Shown here: one piece after another, positions 1 to 7,651 of the stretch
How positions within the stretch are numbered: position 1 is the stretch's first letter
Layout: each line of letters starts with the position of its first letter
From: Gemmatimonadales bacterium
GTDB lineage: Bacteria > Gemmatimonadota > Gemmatimonadetes > Gemmatimonadales > GWC2-71-9
Reading direction: 5' to 3'
NCBI GenBank assembly: GCA_025929805.1
Contig: JAICPP010000038.1
Location: 1 to 18,908 of the forward strand
DNA: 18,908 nt
Made by a program: the position numbers and the translations under genes
The notes under the pieces: model-generated
What the model was told of the DNA's origin: nothing
The model's database searches: none
What the model saw: the letters and a program-made list of their open reading frames with translations, nothing else

Positions 1-214
1 CGAGCACATCGCCGAGTACCCGCTGCGGCAGCGGGCCAAGCCGGGGATCACCGGGCTGGCCCAGATCAACCACCACTACGACCGGTCGCTGGAAGACGTG
101 CGGACCAAGGTGCACTACGACCTGGAATACATCCGCCGCCAATCGCTGCTGGAAGACTTCCGCATCATGCTCAAAACCGTCCCCGTCATTCTTCGACGGC
201 GGGGAGGGTGGTGA
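1..214 (+). CDS. Sugar-1-phosphate transferase to polyprenyl phosphate, C-terminal fragment (WcaJ/WbaP type)
   Basis: The reading frame enters from the left edge (first full codon at base 2) and stops at TGA 212-214, so only about 70 C-terminal residues are visible. They contain the KPGITGLAQIN segment, then a YDLEYIRRQSLLEDFRIMLKT segment close to the end; both are typical of the bacterial sugar transferase domain (PF02397). Family members sit in the inner membrane and move a sugar-1-phosphate from a nucleotide sugar to undecaprenyl phosphate, the first step of exopolysaccharide or O-antigen repeat-unit assembly. This fits the Wzx, polymerase and glycosyltransferase genes further on. The sugar used cannot be read from this fragment. 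A strong terminator follows 16 bases after the stop, so this is the last gene of its transcript. Confidence 0.9.
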   Translation, partial: EHIAEYPLRQRAKPGITGLAQINHHYDRSLEDVRTKVHYDLEYIRRQSLLEDFRIMLKTVPVILRRRGGW

Positions 215-230
215 CCTTCTCAAGAAAAAC

Positions 231-262
231 GGGGGCCGCAGAGTTGCGGCCCCCTTCGTTTT
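231..262. terminator. Bidirectional Rho-independent terminator
   Basis: A perfect 10-bp stem (GGGGGCCGCA at 231-240 and TGCGGCCCCC at 245-254) encloses the 4-base loop GAGT. It is followed on the + strand by TTCGTTTT. On the - strand the stem is followed by GTTTTTC (complement of 224-230). It therefore can end both the sugar transferase transcript from the left and the lipoprotein gene (stop at 282) from the right. Stem length, GC content and T tracts on both sides make this the clearest terminator in the window. Confidence 0.9.
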
Positions 263-281
263 CCAGTCCCACCGATACTGT

Positions 282-1238
282 TTAGGAACTCCGACAGCTC
301 TTGGTGGCCCGATACTGCGACTTGCGGCGGAGCTTATCCATGGCCGACTTCATGGCGCTCCCCGACAGCAGATTGGAGTTGTACTGCCAGCTGATGAAGG
401 CGCACGGATAGGAGCTGTTCAGCATGGCGCCGCCGAAGCGCTCGACCTCGGAAGGGCTCATCCGGGTCCAGTTGGGCACGCCGCCGTGGATCAGATTCAG
501 GCCGGCGACGAGCGCGAGCCCCTTGGCCTTGGCGTCGGCCACGTTCCGGTTGATGTAGTCGTGGACGTCTCCCCGCTTAGCCTTGTACTGGGCCCAGGCC
601 GCATCCAGGTAGCGGTAGTTGGTGCTGAATTTCCTGAGATACGTGGGCTCCGACCGCACTACGGTCGGCAGAGTGGGCCAGATCATCTTGCTGTACCGGG
701 CCATCTCCTCGATGGTGGATCCCGGGATCGGCCTGCCATTCCAGTTGTGCGCGTCCTGGGGCTCATCGATCAGGAAGTGCCCCATGATGGTGCCATCCCT
801 TACATAGGAGGAGAAGTTGACTCTCCTGAATCGGTCGACCCGGGCCTTCCATTTGGTGAAGCTGAAGTGGCCTTGGCCGTCCTTATAAAACTTCTCGTGC
901 CCGGCAAACATCAGCACCACTCTGCCGCCCCGGGCCTTGATGGCTGCCAGCTGTGAGTTGAGGTACTCCGGCCAGATGTTACGATGGGCGCCGTTATAGC
1001 GGGTGCCAAAGGCCGTGGTGGGCAGCGCGTAGGTGCCGAATGGAATGCCGCCTGCAAAGGAGACCGCCATGGAAGGTCCATCGATTGCCTCTGTGCCATC
1101 GGTGACTTCAGGGTTCTCGCTAGCGGGAGGCGTAAAGGTGTCGGTGGTGTCGCAGGAGGCAAGGAGCAGAATGAGCGTGGCGACCAAGGGCGCTCGAAGC
1201 CGAGCCACCCAATGGGCAAACAGGAAGTGCTGGGTCAT
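282..1238 (-). CDS. Lipoprotein of unknown function, possible glycoside-hydrolase-like fold
   Basis: This 318-residue protein has a signal peptide with a positively charged start, a hydrophobic stretch (about residues 17-27) and the lipobox LASC with Cys29, so it should be a lipid-anchored envelope protein. A low-complexity linker rich in T, P, E and D follows to about residue 55. The rest alternates short hydrophobic strands with acidic or aromatic ends, for example RVVLMFAG (106-113), GHFLIDEP (153-160), LALVAGLNL (241-249) and FISWQYN (281-287). That rhythm, with an acidic pair after a strand (D158-E159), resembles TIM-barrel glycoside hydrolases, but I recognise no family signature. Two late cysteines (279 and 315) could form a disulfide. 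GGGAG upstream of ATG 1238 serves as ribosome binding site. Its place beside polysaccharide genes suggests a role in handling or trimming a surface glycan; this is inference only. Confidence 0.75.
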   Translation of the reverse strand: MTQHFLFAHWVARLRAPLVATLILLLASCDTTDTFTPPASENPEVTDGTEAIDGPSMAVSFAGGIPFGTYALPTTAFGTRYNGAHRNIWPEYLNSQLAAIKARGGRVVLMFAGHEKFYKDGQGHFSFTKWKARVDRFRRVNFSSYVRDGTIMGHFLIDEPQDAHNWNGRPIPGSTIEEMARYSKMIWPTLPTVVRSEPTYLRKFSTNYRYLDAAWAQYKAKRGDVHDYINRNVADAKAKGLALVAGLNLIHGGVPNWTRMSPSEVERFGGAMLNSSYPCAFISWQYNSNLLSGSAMKSAMDKLRRKSQYRATKSCRSS

Positions 1239-1723
1239 AGACAGGATTCTCCCTCTCTAGCACGAGTCGTGTGTAAGTGACACCCGGGTTGTGGCAGGCG
1301 AGGGGCCAGCGCATGGCACGGCCAAAGCGGCGGCTCGTCGAGTCTGACTTCACCCGGAAGTGGGACAGGCAGGCTATCTGCCGAATCCCTATGCTTAGTA
1401 GTGAACTACAGGTTCAACTGAGACTATGGGGCTAGTCGTGCAGGACGCGATGGAATGAGCACCCGGCTGGTGTCATCTCGTTGTCTAGATTGCTCGCGCC
1501 GGGTACACAATAGGTGACCCGTGTCACATTTGTCAAGAGCAAAAACTATACAGATGTGCCAGATAACGGCGTTGCCTCCAATCCTCACGCCGTGGTGAAG
1601 CGGCATACCTCCATGGCTCGGTCTGGTGCGGCAACTCTATGCCTGTTACAGTTCTCCGCCACCAGAGCTGGCCCAAGAATTCCAGCAGGAACACCGTCGC
1701 CACTTCAGCGCCGCTAAGGCCTC
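1239..1723. other. Non-coding divergent region between lipoprotein and GT-C genes
   Basis: These 485 bases separate two divergently transcribed genes and are visibly more AT-rich in places (1380-1420 and 1500-1560) than the flanking genes. Short open frames here lack a good ribosome binding site and resemble no protein I know, so I call no gene. Control-like elements are the perfect 12-base dyad GTAGT-GA-ACTAC at 1398-1409 and a CRP/FNR-like palindrome at 1510-1531 (listed separately). A short dyad GTGT-N5-ACAC at 1271-1283 lies close upstream of the lipoprotein start. Confidence 0.6.
1510..1531 (+). promoter_or_regulatory. CRP/FNR-family-like operator
   Basis: The core GGTGA-N6-TCACA (1513-1517 and 1524-1528) differs by one base from the classical CRP consensus TGTGA-N6-TCACA, and the flanks are ATA and TTT as in strong CRP sites. 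A TATACA element at 1547-1552 lies downstream; a start point about 7-10 bases after it would place the operator centre (1520.5) near -38 to -42, the position of class II activator sites, where a good -35 box is not needed. No good -35 box is seen. The likely target is the GT-C gene at 1724, with a leader of about 160 bases. No experimental support; a single site can arise by chance. Confidence 0.3.
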
Positions 1724-3334
1724 ATGCACTCGGAATACCAGTCAGAAAAAGATCGGGCTGTTACGATGAAACCAACCGAGGGCAGTTATTCCAAGCGCTG
1801 GACTAAGAGCGAGCTTCTTCTCGTCGCAGCTCTGTTTGCCTTGGCCGCGGCGCTCCGCTTCTGGCGCTTGGGTGACTGGGGCCTCGACAGTGACGAGGTC
1901 TTCACGCTTCGCGATTCCGTCACCATCCGGCCGACGAACCCGCGGCCGCTCGGCTACCTGCTGAATCATTATCTGATACGTCCATTCCTGCCGCTGGATG
2001 AGTTTGGTCTCAGGCTGCTGCCGGCGTTCTTTGGTGCCCTCGCAATTCCCGCGCTGTACCTCGTTACCAGTCGCTTGATCGGGCGTCGAGCTGCGTTTCT
2101 GGCTGCCTTGCTCCTGACCTTCAGTCCGCTCCACGTCATCTACTCCCAGTTCGGACGCTACTGGGCGCTGGTATTCCTGCTCACGGCTATCTATCCGTAC
2201 GCCCTCTACCAGGGAATTCGCGAGCGCAACACGGGCGCCATCACGCTCGGAGTGGTAGCCGGCATCCTGGCCTCGCTCGCCCACCCCGTCTCGGTTCTCC
2301 TGGTCGGTGGTCCGGCGCTCTGGTTCCTGGCGACGCACCTGCGGCCTCAGCGGCTCAGATCCCTGTGGAATCAGCGCGGCGTGCGCTGGGGAATAGCGAT
2401 CACCGCCCTCGTGCTGGTGTTGATTGCGGTGCGGTTTGTGCCCATCCTGCAAAACTGGATCTCCGAGCACGACGCCAATCCGGGCAGCGGTCAGTTCCTC
2501 CTAGCCCCCAATCTCCCGCCCCCGCTGAAGCAGATGAAATACTTGCTGACCTACGTGGAGGGCTGGACCTTCCAGCTGGTGTTGGCGAGCCTGCTCGGCA
2601 TCGCCGTCTTATGGCAGGGACGGGATCGATTCTTGGCGCGCTTCCTGATCTGTCTGGCGCTGTTTCCCGCCATGTTCCTGCCGCTGCTCTCCTTGAGAAC
2701 TCCGATCTCAACCTACTATCTCATGCCGATCGCACCGGTGTTTTTCATGGGTGCCGGCGTCTTCCTGGACCACGTGTTCGGCCTGCAGTGGAGGCTGCGT
2801 CCGGGGTGGCTGCCGGCAGCGGCTGTGACCGCCATGATCATCACCGCTGGTATGCCTACCCTGGTTTCCCAATATCGCAACGGCCGGCGCTTTGATTTCA
2901 AGGGAGTCGCCGGATGGCTCGAGCCCAGGCTCACCGGGAATGACGTGGTCTTCTCCGACCAGCCAGTTGCTCTTGCTCACTACCTGCCCCGGACCGAGGT
3001 CCGGCGTCTTCGACACGACACTGCGCCACTCAGCCAGTCCTTACAGACGCTACGGAGCTCGGAAGATCGAGGAACACTCTGGGTCGTTGCACCGGCACCG
3101 GCCCATGCCTTCAGAACCAACCTCAGGCAAGGCGGCCTGGCCGACTGGCTGTTTGGAAACTGTCAGTTGCGGAACATCATTGGAAAAGGACGGATGGATT
3201 TCAGACAGCAGTATCTGCAGGTCTATCAGTGTCCACCGGAAGCGGCCACGGGAGCAGCGGAGCAACCAGCTCGAGATCAGGGAGACAAGGTGGCCGCGAG
3301 CGCGAACCCATTGCGGGACAGCACCTCTCGATAA
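1724..3334 (+). CDS. GT-C membrane glycosyltransferase, ArnT/PMT-like (family 39 type)
   Basis: This 536-residue multi-pass membrane protein has its first hydrophobic segment at about residues 30-45, followed by an outward loop with the acidic motif D55-S-D57-E58, the place of the catalytic acidic pair in GT-C enzymes. The stretch FSPLHVIYSQFGRYWAL (133-149) matches the SP-x-H-x-x-YSQ-x-x-R motif of the PMT_2/glycosyltransferase 39 group. Such enzymes take a sugar from a polyprenyl-phosphate carrier and pass it to a lipid, protein or glycan on the periplasmic side. The C-terminal part (about 370-500) looks soluble and ends in a disordered tail. The start at ATG 1724 has no strong ribosome binding site; ATG 1766 (residue 15) is an equally possible start. 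Its last 58 bases overlap, tail to tail, the GT4 gene on the other strand. The acceptor is unknown; a branch sugar on the neighbouring polysaccharide is plausible. Confidence 0.88.
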   Translation: MHSEYQSEKDRAVTMKPTEGSYSKRWTKSELLLVAALFALAAALRFWRLGDWGLDSDEVFTLRDSVTIRPTNPRPLGYLLNHYLIRPFLPLDEFGLRLLPAFFGALAIPALYLVTSRLIGRRAAFLAALLLTFSPLHVIYSQFGRYWALVFLLTAIYPYALYQGIRERNTGAITLGVVAGILASLAHPVSVLLVGGPALWFLATHLRPQRLRSLWNQRGVRWGIAITALVLVLIAVRFVPILQNWISEHDANPGSGQFLLAPNLPPPLKQMKYLLTYVEGWTFQLVLASLLGIAVLWQGRDRFLARFLICLALFPAMFLPLLSLRTPISTYYLMPIAPVFFMGAGVFLDHVFGLQWRLRPGWLPAAAVTAMIITAGMPTLVSQYRNGRRFDFKGVAGWLEPRLTGNDVVFSDQPVALAHYLPRTEVRRLRHDTAPLSQSLQTLRSSEDRGTLWVVAPAPAHAFRTNLRQGGLADWLFGNCQLRNIIGKGRMDFRQQYLQVYQCPPEAATGAAEQPARDQGDKVAASANPLRDSTSR

Positions 3335-4419
3335 AGTTCTTCCCACCGCTCGACCGTGCGCGCCAGTCCGAAGTGAGCCTGCACCTGGTCCCGGGCGCGC
3401 TCTCCCATCGCCTTTCGTTCCCGCTCGTCCAGCTCCATCAGCCGCAGCATGGCCTCGGCCAGTGCACCCGGGTCGCGAGGCGGCGCCAGGAAGCCGGACT
3501 CGCCGGCTCGCACGACTTCGCTATTGCCTCCCACCTGGGTGGCAACGATCGGAAGACCCGCGGCGCCGGCCTCAAGCAGCACCATCGGCATTCCTTCCCA
3601 AGCCGAGGACAAGACATAGCCATCGGCGGCACTCATGACTTCCGGAACATCCTGCCGGATGCTCAAAAATCGCACGCGCCCACGAATGCCCAGCTCATCA
3701 GCCAGGCCTTCGGTCTCCGCCTGGAGTGAGCCCTGACCGACCAGCAGGAGCACAGCCTGCGAATGCCGGCGGAGGACCGTAGCGAACGCCCGGAGCATGT
3801 TGGGATAATCCTTCGGAATCTCGAATCGACCGACGGCCAGCCAGACAAACTCACCCTCGAGGCCGAGAGATTTGCGCAGTGATTCCCGGGTGCCTGGAGG
3901 CAGGTTGCGGAACAGATCTATGTCGATCCCGTTGGGCACGACACGGACAAGTTCGGCTGGCACGATCCGCTCTCGCACGAAGCGTTCAGCGGCCGCCTCA
4001 CTCACGGCCGTCATCCGGTCGACCAGACCGTTCGTCAGCCGGTAACCCGCCATCAGCAGGGGGCCACCCTCGTAGATACTATGGATGGTCGAGACCAGCG
4101 CCGGGACGGGGGCGAAGAGGCGCAGCACCCGAGCCATAAGGTTGGCATGAACCATGTGACTGTGCACTACGTCGGGCTTCCAAGTCCGTACCAAACCCGC
4201 CAGGCGCGCCAGCCCCCGCGGGTCCGGTATTCCGCGCCGCATCTCGAGCGACTCCGTCCGGATGCCTACCCTCAAAGCCTCCAGACCCATCGGTCCCAGT
4301 GTGGTGAGCGATACGATGAGGATCTCGTGTCCACGCCGGCGCATCTCCAGCGCGGCCGAGAGTATCTGCTTGTCCGCCCCTCCCATCCCCATGCTGGTCG
4401 AAAGGAGCAACACCCTCAT
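3277..4419 (-). CDS. GT4-family glycosyltransferase
   Basis: This 380-residue GT-B enzyme is soluble or peripheral. The N-terminal domain begins MRVLLLSTSMGMGGADKQ, with the GG acceptor-side loop at 13-14, and HSH at 86-88. VPNGID (161-166) leads into the donor domain, which holds VGRFEIPKD (196-204) and SSAWEGMPMVLLEAGAAGLP (271-290), with the EX7E pair E275 and E283 of retaining GT4 enzymes. I chose ATG 4419 rather than the upstream in-frame ATG 4524: the protein then starts directly with the first beta strand, as in the family, and its ATG overlaps the TGA of the GT2 gene by 4 bases (ATGA), indicating translational coupling. It is the last gene of the minus-strand polysaccharide operon and likely adds one sugar of the repeat unit on the cytoplasmic face. 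Donor and acceptor cannot be read from sequence. Confidence 0.92.
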   Translation of the reverse strand: MRVLLLSTSMGMGGADKQILSAALEMRRRGHEILIVSLTTLGPMGLEALRVGIRTESLEMRRGIPDPRGLARLAGLVRTWKPDVVHSHMVHANLMARVLRLFAPVPALVSTIHSIYEGGPLLMAGYRLTNGLVDRMTAVSEAAAERFVRERIVPAELVRVVPNGIDIDLFRNLPPGTRESLRKSLGLEGEFVWLAVGRFEIPKDYPNMLRAFATVLRRHSQAVLLLVGQGSLQAETEGLADELGIRGRVRFLSIRQDVPEVMSAADGYVLSSAWEGMPMVLLEAGAAGLPIVATQVGGNSEVVRAGESGFLAPPRDPGALAEAMLRLMELDERERKAMGERARDQVQAHFGLARTVERWEELYREVLSRNGFALAATLSP

Positions 4420-5237
4420 ACGTCTCGTTCCTGGGATCCGGCAAGCGTCCGACGAAAGACGCGCTTCAGCCCGACCGGCGAATACGCGTAGACGTATCTC
4501 CCCAGTGCGAACAGATACATCCACTTGGGCAGCCCCAACTCGCGGATGATCCGGGCCTGAACCCGGGCGAGGTTCCGCTGTCGATCAGCGTACTTGAACG
4601 AACGGTGAAAGAAGCTGGCACCATGGACGAAGTGCTCGCCAACGACCTCTGGAACCGTAGCAAAGCGCCACCCCAGCTTGGCCGCCTTGAGCCAGAGGAG
4701 TTGATCCTCCAGATCGGCCACTTCGGGGTAGCCTCCTGCCTGGCTCCACACCACCCGCCGAAACATCGTGGTGGTGTTGGCATAGACGATAGCCTTGGCC
4801 ATGGCGGAAACGATGGCGGCGTGCTCGGTAGGCGGCATGCGGACGTATCGCTCGTTGCGGTTCTCGTCCACCAGCAAGTAGTACCCCCCTACGACGCCGA
4901 TCTCGGGATGAGCATCCAACAGTTCCACCTGCAGCCGCAGCCGGTCGGGATAACTGCGATCATCAAAATCCTGGCGCGCGATGTACTCGCCTTGCGCCTG
5001 AGTCACGCCGTAGTTGGCCGCGCCGGTGATCCCCAGGCGCCCCGGTGAGAACACCCGGACCCGATGATCGCGCCGCGCGAGCTGTTGCAGGATCTCCGGC
5101 GTACGATCGCGCGATCCGTCATCCACGATCACCCACTCGAAATCCGTGAAGGTCTGGGCCAGAATGCCGGGAATGGCGCGGTCCACATATGGCTCCCCGT
5201 TGTAGACCGTCGTGACGACACTGACCTTGGGACTCAT
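4416..5237 (-). CDS. GT2-family glycosyltransferase
   Basis: This 273-residue GT-A enzyme shows the standard GT2 elements in order: VSVVTTVYNGEPYV near the N-terminus, the nucleotide-binding VDDGS (38-42), the metal-binding DxD region within ARQDFDD (D90, D92, D93), and the ED pair at 177-178 (ADLEDQLLW), the place of the catalytic base in inverting GT2 enzymes. The tail from about 230 is basic and aromatic (WMYLFALGRYVYAYSPVG), suggesting membrane attachment rather than a true transmembrane pass. Both ends overlap neighbours by 4 bases (ATGA at 5234-5237 and 4416-4419), so it is coupled to the polymerase gene before it and the GT4 gene after it. It probably transfers a sugar to the lipid-linked repeat unit in the cytoplasm; which sugar is unknown. 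Confidence 0.93.
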   Translation of the reverse strand: MSPKVSVVTTVYNGEPYVDRAIPGILAQTFTDFEWVIVDDGSRDRTPEILQQLARRDHRVRVFSPGRLGITGAANYGVTQAQGEYIARQDFDDRSYPDRLRLQVELLDAHPEIGVVGGYYLLVDENRNERYVRMPPTEHAAIVSAMAKAIVYANTTTMFRRVVWSQAGGYPEVADLEDQLLWLKAAKLGWRFATVPEVVGEHFVHGASFFHRSFKYADRQRNLARVQARIIRELGLPKWMYLFALGRYVYAYSPVGLKRVFRRTLAGSQERDV

Positions 5238-6502
5238 CCGGTCGAATCTCGCCTCAGGTGGGGGAACCGCCCGAGAAACCTCTGGCCAGGGACGGCCGGT
5301 ACCGGACGAGGAACGAACCGAGCGGCTGGGCGCGGGCTGGCCTGCGGCACCATTCTACCCACTCGTGCATCCTGATACGCCTGAGCAAATCCCATGAGCG
5401 CCGCCAAGACAAACCACACCGACTTGTGATCCTCGAACGTCAGCGGCATCATGGCCGTCATGACGGTAGCCAGCAGGACGAGCGTGAATCGTCGTTCCAG
5501 GGGGGGCAAATTGAGCAGGGCTCGGAACACGGAGAAGAGCATGGTGGCGTACAGCAAGAAGCCGATCAATCCCTCTTCTACCATGACGGAGAGATAGGAG
5601 TTATGCGCCACCTGAGCGCGGGAGCCGAGCGCGGGCTTGACCGCGCGGATGAACCCCGATGTGCCGTATCCTACAATGGGCTGCTTGGCAAAGGCGTTTA
5701 TTCCCGCCACCCAGAGCTTGAACCTCCCGCCCAAGCTGGCGTCTTCAACCTCGCTGCCAGTACTAGCCAGTCGCTGCACGATAGTGTCAGGGACATACGT
5801 GACTGCCAGCGCACCAGAGATGAAGAGGAGCGTCATGGCGGTGGCGAGTTTTCCGGGCGATAGTCTGGTCATGGTAAGCGGAACGATCATCAGACCGACG
5901 AGTCCCGCCAGCATGCCTCCCCGGGAGCCCGTCAGGCCTATGGCCAGCACTCCAGCCGGGAGGAATGCCCGGCCAACCCAACGCAACAGCGGCCGTTCCG
6001 AGTTCATCCCCAGATACCAAGCCATTGGTATCGCCATCGCGAGAATCATGGCCAGGCTGTTGGGGTCGCTCTCACCGGCAGCGAAGCGCCGCAGGGCACC
6101 GGATTCGCGGCGATACAGCAGAATCGTGTTGAAGGCGGACACGTAGGCGCCGAAAATGTACGCCGTCATGAGCCCGAGCACCCGCTTCTTCGAGGGGGCG
6201 AGCTCCCAAATCATCCAGACCACGGCAAAGAGCTGGACGAAGGTCAGGAACTTCCTGGGGACCTGGCCCATGCCGTGAATCAGCACTCCACTGCCGCACC
6301 AGACCACGAACAGCAAGGCCGCGACATGGAACAAGCGCCAGCGACGAACCCGACCCGAGACCAGGGCCGAGAGGACCGCGATACCCAGGGCCAACCCACC
6401 GGTTATCCGAGTAATGAACGTGATACCGCCAATGGCGGTGAGACTCTCCCAGGGGATCGAGAAGACGAACAGCCAGAGCGCCGCGTAGGCGAGCGAAGTC
6501 AT
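5234..6502 (-). CDS. O-antigen ligase/polymerase family protein (WaaL/Wzy-like)
   Basis: This 422-residue inner-membrane protein has about ten to twelve hydrophobic segments. It carries the TGSRGG motif (191-196) and, after a large periplasmic loop, VGYGTSGF (277-284) and AHNSYLSVMVEEGLIGFLLY (299-318). The H-N-S-Y-L...E-G-L-I-G pattern is the signature of the PF04932 O-antigen ligase family, which holds both Wzy polymerases and WaaL ligases. In this context, directly between glycosyltransferases and next to a flippase, I favour the polymerase that joins repeat units in the periplasm. The C-terminus (from about 385) is a P/R-rich cytoplasmic tail. The preceding GT4 gene's stop codon directly abuts ATG 6502 with no gap, and its own stop overlaps the GT2 start. 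Confidence 0.9.
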   Translation of the reverse strand: MTSLAYAALWLFVFSIPWESLTAIGGITFITRITGGLALGIAVLSALVSGRVRRWRLFHVAALLFVVWCGSGVLIHGMGQVPRKFLTFVQLFAVVWMIWELAPSKKRVLGLMTAYIFGAYVSAFNTILLYRRESGALRRFAAGESDPNSLAMILAMAIPMAWYLGMNSERPLLRWVGRAFLPAGVLAIGLTGSRGGMLAGLVGLMIVPLTMTRLSPGKLATAMTLLFISGALAVTYVPDTIVQRLASTGSEVEDASLGGRFKLWVAGINAFAKQPIVGYGTSGFIRAVKPALGSRAQVAHNSYLSVMVEEGLIGFLLYATMLFSVFRALLNLPPLERRFTLVLLATVMTAMMPLTFEDHKSVWFVLAALMGFAQAYQDARVGRMVPQASPRPAARFVPRPVPAVPGQRFLGRFPHLRRDSTG

Positions 6503-7651
6503 TCAGACCTTCTCGATCAGCTGAAGGTAATGGTCAACTGCGGCTTCCATCGTGAAGGGCGCAAGCACGTCAGGAGGCAGTTGGTGGCGGGGCCGTTCGA
6601 GTGCCGTAAGGATGGCATTAGCCAGCGCCGTCACATCTCCGATCGGGACCAGCGCACCCAGGCGGCCGTCCTGCAGTATCTCTCTGGGTCCGCTGGGGCA
6701 GTCGGTCGAGACTACCGGGGCTCCAGCGGCCATGGCTTCGATCAGCACGGTGGGAAGTCCCTCCCAGGCAGAGGAGAGCACAAACACCGCCGAAGCCGCC
6801 ATATACGCTGCCGCATCGTCGCGAAAGCCGGGGAGCGCCGCGTCGTCGGTGAGCTGAAGCTCCCGGATCAACGCCTCCAGTGCCGGACGCTCCTCTCCAT
6901 CACCCAAAATTATCAGTCTGGCGGGCCGTCTGCGCCGAACTTCTGCGAAGGCCCGAATGAGGGTGGGGAAATCCTTGGCGGCGGTCAGCCGACCTACCCC
7001 GAGAATGACCGGGGGTTGGCCGGCGCCGAACCAGGGGTGACCCGGTGCCTTGTGGCAGAGCGCCATCAAGGCCGGCGTGATCACGGGATTGTAGGCCACC
7101 TGCACCCGATCGCGGGGCAGACCCGAGGTGCGGGCCAGATCGTCTGCTGCGCCGCGCGACACCGCTACCACCGAGGCGGCCCAGGGATAGAAGGTGCGCA
7201 GGAGCGCGGGCAGTAGGCCGCGGTCGAGCTGACGCTCGTCGGTGTTCGCCCGAGACATGGTGCTGTGCTCGGTCACCACCACCGGAGTTCGGCCACCCGC
7301 CAGTCGCGCAGCCCAGAGCGCGATCAGATTGGCATGGCTCATCGACGAGACCAGTACCCGGGGCCGCTCCCGTCGCAGGTAGCGCGCAAGCGGGAACAGG
7401 CTCCGGAGCAGCCGGCCGGCTCCGAGGTCCACCACACGCACCGAACGGGCCAACTGTTCCAGGAAAACCCCATCGGCCGCCGCGAGCACGACGTCGACCG
7501 GAAGACCTCGCTCGGTGATTCCCTGCGCCAGATTCACAATCACTCGCTGGGCACCGCCGAGCCGAACCGAGGGCAGGAAGAACGCAATGGCGCCCCGCTT
7601 CGACCGGGTATCCCGTTGTTCCCTGAGAGGAAGCGTACCGGCGCCACTCAT
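6503..7651 (-). CDS. GT4-family glycosyltransferase
   Basis: This 382-residue GT-B enzyme is related to, but distinct from, the one at 3277-4419. It has IAFFLPSVRLGGAQR (22-36) at the acceptor domain, TEHST (127-131), VAYNPV (185-190, in place of the usual PNG), LGVGRLTAAKDF (217-228), and SSAWEGLPTVLIEAMAAG (293-310) with the EX7E pair E297/E305, then CPSGPREIL (318-326), common in a subgroup of capsule and O-antigen GT4 enzymes. The open frame extends upstream to 8068, but that part is out-of-frame reading of the flippase gene. ATG 7651 overlaps the flippase TGA by 4 bases and starts the protein about 20 residues before the first strand, as expected. It likely adds a repeat-unit sugar in the cytoplasm. 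Confidence 0.92.
   Translation of the reverse strand: MSGAGTLPLREQRDTRSKRGAIAFFLPSVRLGGAQRVIVNLAQGITERGLPVDVVLAAADGVFLEQLARSVRVVDLGAGRLLRSLFPLARYLRRERPRVLVSSMSHANLIALWAARLAGGRTPVVVTEHSTMSRANTDERQLDRGLLPALLRTFYPWAASVVAVSRGAADDLARTSGLPRDRVQVAYNPVITPALMALCHKAPGHPWFGAGQPPVILGVGRLTAAKDFPTLIRAFAEVRRRRPARLIILGDGEERPALEALIRELQLTDDAALPGFRDDAAAYMAASAVFVLSSAWEGLPTVLIEAMAAGAPVVSTDCPSGPREILQDGRLGALVPIGDVTALANAILTALERPRHQLPPDVLAPFTMEAAVDHYLQLIEKV

Noticed and set aside
1514..1717. A 67-codon plus-strand open frame in the divergent region
   Set aside because: No ribosome binding site, no recognisable domain, and it overlaps the promoter-like elements.
6275..7216. A 313-codon plus-strand open frame
   Set aside because: It runs antisense through the polymerase and GT4 genes; the product is rich in R, G, Q and H without hydrophobic periodicity.
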